A stretch of DNA of 35,323 nt from Bacteroidales bacterium. GTDB lineage: Bacteria > Bacteroidota > Bacteroidia > Bacteroidales > WCHB1-69. Positions 31,226 through 35,323 of the stretch are shown piece by piece (position 1 is the first letter of the stretch; every line of letters begins with the position of its first letter). The stretch lies in contig JAIKYR010000031.1 of NCBI GenBank assembly GCA_024682995.1, positions 1 through 35,323 on the forward strand, in the 5' to 3' direction. Position numbers and translations under genes: made by a program. The notes beneath the pieces were generated by a model that had not been told where the DNA came from, ran no database searches, and worked only from the letters and a program-made list of their open reading frames with translations.

Positions 31226-31244
31226 ATCGTTTTTAAAAAGGCGG

Positions 31245-31252
31245 CAAAAGTA
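31245..31252 (-). promoter_or_regulatory. TAnnTTTG promoter element for uvrB
   Basis: Minus strand TACTTTTG followed by CCGCC, 19 bases before the uvrB ATG. It is the same extended sequence as before rpsF. No -33 TTTG is visible and no LexA-like inverted repeat is seen. Confidence 0.5.
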
Positions 31253-31279
31253 CGATTTAATTCCCGAATTTGAAGGATA

Positions 31280-31308
31280 TTTGTGTTACGGAAAATGATG
31301 TATCTTTG
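31280..31308 (+). promoter_or_regulatory. Bacteroidota -33/-7 promoter for the M16 peptidase gene
   Basis: TTTG at 31280-31283 and TATCTTTG at 31301-31308, 17 bases apart, 14 bases before the ATG. This is the best two-part promoter match in the window. Confidence 0.6.
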
Positions 31309-31322
31309 CATTTTTAAAAAAA

Positions 31323-32573
31323 ATGGATAAGATAAAGCGAAAAGTATTGGACAACGGCCTGCGCGTGCTGGTTCACGAGGACCACACCACCCCGTTGGCA
31401 ACGTGCAACATAGTATATAATGTAGGCTCCCGCGACGAGCATCCCGACCACACTGGACTGGCCCATCTGATGGAGCATTTCATGTTCACCGGCTCTAAAA
31501 ACGTACCCGACTACGACAAAGCCCTGCAAAAGGTGGGAGCCATCAACAACGCCTACACCTCGCAGGACATCACCCATTATTATATAGTACTGCCCGCCAA
31601 CAACATCGAAACCGCCCTCTGGATTGAATCCGACAGGATGCTCGAACTGGCTTTCCGACAGCAGTCGCTTGACATCCAGAAACAGGTGGTAATTGAGGAA
31701 TTTAAGGAGAACTACCTCAATCGACCTTACGGCGACCTGATGATGCTGTTCAACCGGATGGCCTACGAACGGCACCCGTACCAGTGGCTGCCGATCGGGA
31801 AAAAAACCGAGCACATAGCCGAGGTTGATATGGCAATCATCAAGGATTTCTACTACCGCTTCTACCGTCCGAACAACGCCGTGTTAGTGGTGGCTGGCAA
31901 TGTGCGTTATGAGAAGGTTATTCCGCTGGTAGAAAAGTGGTTCTGCGACATTCCACCCGGCGATGCACCTAAGAAGAACTACCCTGAAGAATTACCGCAA
32001 AAGGAGTTGCGATTCCAAATGGTGGAACGCCCTGTACCCTCGGACATACTGGTGAAGGGTTGGCACATGTGCGACCGTATGCATCCCGACTACTATGCCT
32101 GCGATTTGTTGTCGGACATGTTCGGCACGGGCCAATCGTCCTATCTATATCAGCATTTAGTGACGGAGAAAAAGCTCTTCACCGACATTTCCGCCTCCAT
32201 CATGGGCACCACGGATGAGGGGCTGTTTCTCATCAGCGGACGACCTGTGGAGGGCGTTTCCATTGAGGACGCGGACACCGCCTTATGTGATTATCTCTAT
32301 GGTTTCAAACCTGATAAAAACTTCTCGTACGATTTGCAGAAGGTGCAAAACCGCGCCGAGGCCGTATTATTGCATAACGACCTTAAAATTGACGACCGGG
32401 CCTCCAACTTGGCCGTGGGTGAAACCATCTCCAACGTGGAGTATTTTCTCGACGAGCGCCAGCACTATTTTGATGTAACAGAAGAGCAGATGTGCCGTCT
32501 GATCTCGGAGATGTTGACAGAGAAAGAGAGCAACACGTTGTTTTATAAGGCAATGCAACCTAATAACGGCTGA
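31323..32573 (+). CDS. M16-family zinc peptidase (insulinase/pitrilysin-like)
   Basis: 416 residues. The inverted zinc motif H48-L-M-E-H52 is followed by the third ligand in VVIEEF at about E125, 77 residues after the first His, as expected for an active M16 domain. The second, non-catalytic M16 half begins at about residue 185 and keeps the YLYQHLVTEKKLF segment. With two half-domains in about 420 residues it resembles the M16B peptidases (processing-peptidase-like) that act as dimers. There is no signal peptide, so it is probably cytoplasmic. It stands alone between uvrB (divergent) and a convergent SUMF1-domain gene. Confidence 0.92.
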   Translation: MDKIKRKVLDNGLRVLVHEDHTTPLATCNIVYNVGSRDEHPDHTGLAHLMEHFMFTGSKNVPDYDKALQKVGAINNAYTSQDITHYYIVLPANNIETALWIESDRMLELAFRQQSLDIQKQVVIEEFKENYLNRPYGDLMMLFNRMAYERHPYQWLPIGKKTEHIAEVDMAIIKDFYYRFYRPNNAVLVVAGNVRYEKVIPLVEKWFCDIPPGDAPKKNYPEELPQKELRFQMVERPVPSDILVKGWHMCDRMHPDYYACDLLSDMFGTGQSSYLYQHLVTEKKLFTDISASIMGTTDEGLFLISGRPVEGVSIEDADTALCDYLYGFKPDKNFSYDLQKVQNRAEAVLLHNDLKIDDRASNLAVGETISNVEYFLDERQHYFDVTEEQMCRLISEMLTEKESNTLFYKAMQPNNG

Positions 32574-32617
32574 TTATTATCGCAACATCAATAAGGCGAA
32601 AAGAACTGACTATCCAA

Positions 32618-33382
32618 TCATTTAGTGGCCCCGTCCAAGACCAGACGGAATCCGACATAATTGTATTGGGCGTTAGGGATACTTTGGCTGCGGGCGGAAA
32701 CGCGACAAACATCCGAATAGCTGGTCATACAGCCGCCTCGATAGACTTTGGTTTCGCCCAAATTGTACCCGGTGGGATTCTCAAGAACCTTGCTTGAATT
32801 CCATTCATACATATCAAAACCATCGAAACACCATTCATACACGTTGCCAGTCATATCATAAACACCCAGCTCGTTCGGATGTTTTGTGCCGACGGCGTGG
32901 ATTGTTTTCCCACTGTTTTTCTTGCACCAGGCCACCTCTTCCAAATTGTCGGAACCGCTAAACTTGTAGTTTTGGGAAAATTGGCCTCCGCGGGCGGCAT
33001 ATTCCCATTCGGCCTCTGTGGGCAGGCGGTATTTCTTCCCCGTAAGTTCATTTAGCTTGGCAATGAAGGTCTGAGCGTCATACCAACTGACACGTGTAAC
33101 CGGCAAACTGTCACCAGAGACCTTGGAGGGGTTCTTGCCGCCCATCACCGACATCCAAAGTCCTTGAGTCACTTCGTATTTGGCGATATAAAAACCGTCA
33201 AGTTTTACCGGATGGGCTGGAGCCTCATTCACGAAACAGTCGGAATGCCGGCCGGTGCAACCCATCATAAACTCGCCGCCTTCTACATAAACCATTTCAA
33301 TGGCGGGAATTTGAGCGTAAACCGAAGACGCCAGCAGAACAGCGATTATGGTGATGAATAGAGATTTGTTTTTCATATTCAT
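32618..33382 (-). CDS. Secreted SUMF1/formylglycine-generating-enzyme-fold protein
   Basis: 254 residues with a signal peptide (MNMKNKSLFITIIAVLLASSVYAQ); the third codon ATG at 33376 is an equally good start. The rest is one FGE-sulfatase domain: MVYVEGGEFMMG, FYIAKYEVTQGLWMSVMG, PVTRVSWYDAQTFIAKLN, YRLPTEAEWEYAARGG, GVYDMTGNVYEWCFDGF and the C-terminal CRVSARSQSIPNAQYNYVGF. In true FGE two Cys near the end carry out oxidation. Here the Cys positions (GGCMTSYSDVC) do not line up clearly with that pair, so this is more likely a non-catalytic or differently acting member, of which Bacteroidota have many. No sulfatase gene is nearby. A periplasmic or surface location is inferred from the signal peptide. 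Confidence 0.85.
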   Translation of the reverse strand: MNMKNKSLFITIIAVLLASSVYAQIPAIEMVYVEGGEFMMGCTGRHSDCFVNEAPAHPVKLDGFYIAKYEVTQGLWMSVMGGKNPSKVSGDSLPVTRVSWYDAQTFIAKLNELTGKKYRLPTEAEWEYAARGGQFSQNYKFSGSDNLEEVAWCKKNSGKTIHAVGTKHPNELGVYDMTGNVYEWCFDGFDMYEWNSSKVLENPTGYNLGETKVYRGGCMTSYSDVCRVSARSQSIPNAQYNYVGFRLVLDGATK

Positions 33383-33441
33383 GTTGTTTTATTATTATTG
33401 TTTACAACAATAACATTTGATGATTATCAAATAAACAATGG

Positions 33442-33449
33442 CAAAAGTA
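33442..33449 (-). promoter_or_regulatory. TAnnTTTG promoter element for the SUMF1-domain gene
   Basis: Minus strand TACTTTTG followed by CCATTG, 59 bases before the gene start. The 212-base divergent spacer 33383-33594 otherwise holds only A/T-rich sequence and the opposite-strand element at 33540. Confidence 0.5.
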
Positions 33450-33539
33450 CAAAAATTACTGGTATTACGATTTGTTAAACTACTGGAAAAAATTATACGG
33501 ATATTTGGAATATAGTTTTCATGGGTTGGAAATAATATC

Positions 33540-33547
33540 TATTTTTG
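33540..33547 (+). promoter_or_regulatory. TAnnTTTG promoter element for the Sel1/TPR-TonB_C gene
   Basis: TATTTTTG at 33540-33547, 47 bases before the ATG at 33595. It supports that start over the upstream in-frame start at 33472, which would lie before the promoter. Confidence 0.45.
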
Positions 33548-33594
33548 CGCATTATTTGCAGTTCTTGGTTTCTCACATCCAAAATGATTGTTTT

Positions 33595-34308
33595 ATGAAA
33601 AAGATTTTTTCAAAAATTGCTTTGGTCACATTGTTGCTGGTGTTGTGCGGAAGTTCCGCTTTTGCCCAGCAGAGCAAATACACGAAAAAAGGCAACAAGG
33701 CGCTGGCCCAAAACGATGAGGAAAAGGCCGCCCACTATTTCTATTGCGGCGCGATGTTCGACCAGTCGAAAACCGCTTTTGACAAACTTGAGGCGATGGC
33801 GGATCGAGGCTCCCAAGATGCAAATATGCTGATGGGAGCTTTCTATCAGCAGGGGGTGATGGTGGAGAAGGATTTGGCGAAGGCAATCTCCCTTTACCAA
33901 AAGGCTGAGAAATTCAACTTGAAGTACCTTATTAAGGCGTTGGAGAACGAACTCAACAACGCATATGGAAACGATCCCGATTCCTTGGACAGAAACACCA
34001 TCTATACTTTGACTGAAAAAACACCGGAGTTTCCCGGAGGTATGGAGGCAATGATGGCAACACTATCGAGAAACACCATTTATCCGGAATATGCCCGCAA
34101 TTTGAAGTTAGCAGGCACCGTGTTGGTGAAATTTGTCGTGGAAAAAGACGGCAGGATGGATGGGTTTACGATTGTGGCGCCCTTGCATCCCATCCTCGAC
34201 AACGAAACCATCAGGAGCCTCAGCACGCTTCCCAAGTGGAAACCAGGCCTCCTGAACGGGAAGCCCGTGCGCTGCTACTATCAGATACCGATGACGTTTC
34301 GGATGTGA
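33595..34308 (+). CDS. Secreted Sel1/TPR-like protein with C-terminal TonB_C domain
   Basis: 237 residues from the ATG at 33595. A frame extension to 33472 would place 41 unrelated residues before a clear signal peptide (MKKIFSKIALVTLLLVLCGSSAFAQ). The middle (about 30-130) has short alpha-helical repeats of Sel1/TPR type (DANMLMGAFYQQGVMVEKDL, AKAISLYQKAEKF). The C-terminal 95 residues form a TonB C-terminal-like domain in the common Bacteroidota version, with PEFPGGMEAMMATL, TVLVKFVVEKDGRMDGF and a WKPGLLNGKPV end. There is no N-terminal membrane anchor or Pro-rich TonB spacer, so it is a periplasmic protein and not the TonB energy transducer. A role in envelope protein contacts is inferred only. 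Confidence 0.82.
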   Translation: MKKIFSKIALVTLLLVLCGSSAFAQQSKYTKKGNKALAQNDEEKAAHYFYCGAMFDQSKTAFDKLEAMADRGSQDANMLMGAFYQQGVMVEKDLAKAISLYQKAEKFNLKYLIKALENELNNAYGNDPDSLDRNTIYTLTEKTPEFPGGMEAMMATLSRNTIYPEYARNLKLAGTVLVKFVVEKDGRMDGFTIVAPLHPILDNETIRSLSTLPKWKPGLLNGKPVRCYYQIPMTFRM

Positions 34309-34365
34309 TTTTTGCGCCTCCTCTCTCCCCGCCATTCCCCGTCCATTTTTTTGACACTTCCGTCT

Positions 34366-34373
34366 TATTTTTG
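34366..34373 (+). promoter_or_regulatory. TAnnTTTG element upstream of the response regulator (distal)
   Basis: TATTTTTG; a TTTG at 34350-34353 lies only 12 bases upstream, too close for the standard spacing. One of two candidate promoters for the response regulator gene. Confidence 0.35.
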
Positions 34374-34426
34374 GACACAATGCGACTTTTCGTTTCCTGG
34401 CAACACTCTGTTATGGATATATTTCC

Positions 34427-34434
34427 TACTTTTG
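34427..34434 (+). promoter_or_regulatory. TAnnTTTG element upstream of the response regulator (proximal)
   Basis: TACTTTTG followed by GCGCG, 124 bases before the ATG at 34559. A transcript from here would begin with the hairpin-rich leader at 34466-34528. Confidence 0.45.
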
Positions 34435-34465
34435 GCGCGATATTTGATGCCGCTTCCTTAAACAG

Positions 34466-34528
34466 CCTCGGAGAGGCAAAACGCGCGAAGCGCAATTAAC
34501 ACCACACAAGCGAAGCGCAGTGTGGTGG
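34466..34528 (+). repeat. Three small hairpins and a direct repeat in the response-regulator leader
   Basis: Hairpin 1: GCCTC, loop GGA, GAGGC (34466-34478). Hairpin 2: GCGC, loop GAA, GCGC (34484-34494). Hairpin 3: CACCACAC, 12-base loop, GTGTGGTG (34501-34528, perfect 8-pair stem). The sequence GCGAAGCGCA occurs twice, at 34486-34495 and 34511-34520. No T run follows, so none looks like an intrinsic terminator. It may be a REP-like element or an RNA regulatory leader. Confidence 0.6.
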
Positions 34529-34558
34529 CTACAGGAACGATAACGAAAAACTGAATCA

Positions 34559-35323
34559 ATGCTCAACACCATCCTCATCGTCGATGACAACCGCAACGTC
34601 CTTGCGGCGCTGAAACTGCTGCTCGAGCGCGAGTTCCAGCAGGTGGTCGCGCTGCCGTCGCCCAACACCCTGCTACGGCAGATCGAGCAGTGCCGCCCTG
34701 ACGTCGTGCTGCTCGACATGAACTTCTCCGCCGGACTCAACACCGGCAACGAAGGCCTCTTCTGGCTCCGCGAGATCAAACGGCTCTTCCCACAGCTTCC
34801 TGTGGTGCTCTTCACCGCCTACGCCGACATCGAGCTGGCCGTGGCGGGCATGAAGGAGGGCGCCGCCGACTTTGTGGTGAAGCCGTGGGACAACGACCGC
34901 CTCATCGCCACCCTCATCCGCGCCTGTACTCCCGAAAAGAACAGTCCGAAACGGAAATCACAGGACGAATGCACCCTGTTCTGGAGCGATAGCCCGTCGA
35001 TGCGGGAACTGCGACTGATGGTGGAGAAAATCGCCCCCACAGACGCCGCCATCCTCATCACGGGTGAAAACGGCACGGGCAAGACGCTATTGGCCAAAGA
35101 GATACATCGTTTGTCCGCCCGCAACGACAAATCCTTCATGACCGTGGATTTGGGCGCGCTCACCGAAACGCTTTTCGAGAGCGAGCTGTTCGGGCACGTG
35201 AAGGGTGCCTTCACCGATGCGAAAACCGACCGCGCGGGCAAAATCGAAGAGGCCGCGGGCGGCACCCTTTTCCTCGACGAGATCGGCAACCTCGCCTTCC
35301 CGCAGCAGGCCAAGCTGTTGACG
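34559..35323 (+). CDS. NtrC-type sigma-54-dependent response regulator (3' end outside window)
   Basis: 255 codons are open from the ATG at 34559 to the window end. The receiver domain (1-120) starts MLNTILIVDDNRNVL, with acidic D9-D10, phosphoacceptor D53 in VVLLDMNF, a Thr in LFTAYAD and the Lys in VVKPWD. A short linker leads to the AAA+ sigma-54 interaction domain: Walker A GENGTGKT, ELFGHVKGAFTDAKTDR and Walker B GGTLFLDEIGNL. The sigma-54 contact loop reads GAFTDA where the textbook motif is GAFTGA, a variant I recall as frequent in Bacteroidota. When phosphorylated by a sensor kinase (expected downstream) it should remodel sigma-54 polymerase. The Fis-type DNA-binding domain lies beyond the window. 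Codon use is more G/C-rich than in the flanking upstream genes. Confidence 0.92.
   Translation, partial: MLNTILIVDDNRNVLAALKLLLEREFQQVVALPSPNTLLRQIEQCRPDVVLLDMNFSAGLNTGNEGLFWLREIKRLFPQLPVVLFTAYADIELAVAGMKEGAADFVVKPWDNDRLIATLIRACTPEKNSPKRKSQDECTLFWSDSPSMRELRLMVEKIAPTDAAILITGENGTGKTLLAKEIHRLSARNDKSFMTVDLGALTETLFESELFGHVKGAFTDAKTDRAGKIEEAAGGTLFLDEIGNLAFPQQAKLLT

Noticed and set aside
33472-33594. Upstream start for the Sel1/TPR-TonB_C gene
   Set aside because: It precedes the promoter-like TATTTTTG and places 41 unrelated residues before the signal peptide.
34819-35313. Long open frame on the minus strand at the right end
   Set aside because: It is antisense to a well-supported response regulator on the plus strand, with no recognisable protein motif.
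1-35323. CRISPR array, prophage, transposase or tRNA/rRNA gene
   Set aside because: No regularly spaced repeats, phage or transposase protein motifs, or cloverleaf-like sequences were seen in the spacers on either strand.

Overview
The window looks like chromosome from an uncultured member of the Bacteroidales (phylum Bacteroidota). Three things point there. Transcription starts carry the Bacteroidota -7 element TAnnTTTG and have no visible Shine-Dalgarno. A giant secreted protein ends in a type IX secretion (T9SS) sorting domain, and it lies next to an S46 dipeptidyl-peptidase. The small repeats (AATTAACAATTAATAATTAATAG-like and a GTAGAGACG palindrome) are of a kind common in this phylum. 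No tRNA, rRNA, CRISPR array, integrase or transposase was seen.

Region 1 (1-14160, plus strand) is a surface-glycan locus. It starts with a nucleotide-sugar operon: the 3' end of an rfbH-type CDP-4-keto-6-deoxyglucose 3-dehydrase, a flavin reductase, an HpaI-type aldolase, a PfkB kinase of 2-keto-3-deoxygluconate-kinase type, an acetolactate-synthase-like thiamine diphosphate (ThDP) enzyme and an extended SDR. The combination dehydrase + reductase + ThDP enzyme + SDR resembles the yersiniose (branched 3,6-dideoxy octose) pathway. The aldolase/kinase pair is an unexplained addition that could supply pyruvate. After a stand-alone AAA ATPase come the parts of a Gtr-like, polyprenyl-phosphate-dependent glycan modification system: a GtrB-like GT2, a polytopic membrane protein with a C-terminal LamG domain, a GtrA flippase, a second GT2 and a GT39-like GT-C enzyme with a C-terminal TPR region. 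The GtrA reading frame is fused in frame to the amputated N-terminus of another AAA-ATPase family. The GT39-like gene carries an in-frame palindromic repeat.

Region 2 (14172-17314) holds ispE (minus) divergent from era and hutI (plus). Region 3 (17494-27727, minus strand) holds a 2650-residue T9SS cargo protein built of eight tandem cleaved-adhesin/FN3 modules and a DPP7-type S46 peptidase, each followed by a clear hairpin terminator. Region 4 (27863-31225, minus) is housekeeping: rpsF-rpsR-rplI and uvrB. Region 5 (31323-35323) holds an M16 peptidase, a secreted SUMF1-domain protein, a secreted Sel1/TPR-TonB_C protein and, cut by the window end, an NtrC-type sigma-54 response regulator preceded by a leader with three small hairpins.

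All functions are read from recognisable motifs by eye. No database search was possible, so substrate-level assignments, especially in region 1, are inferences.
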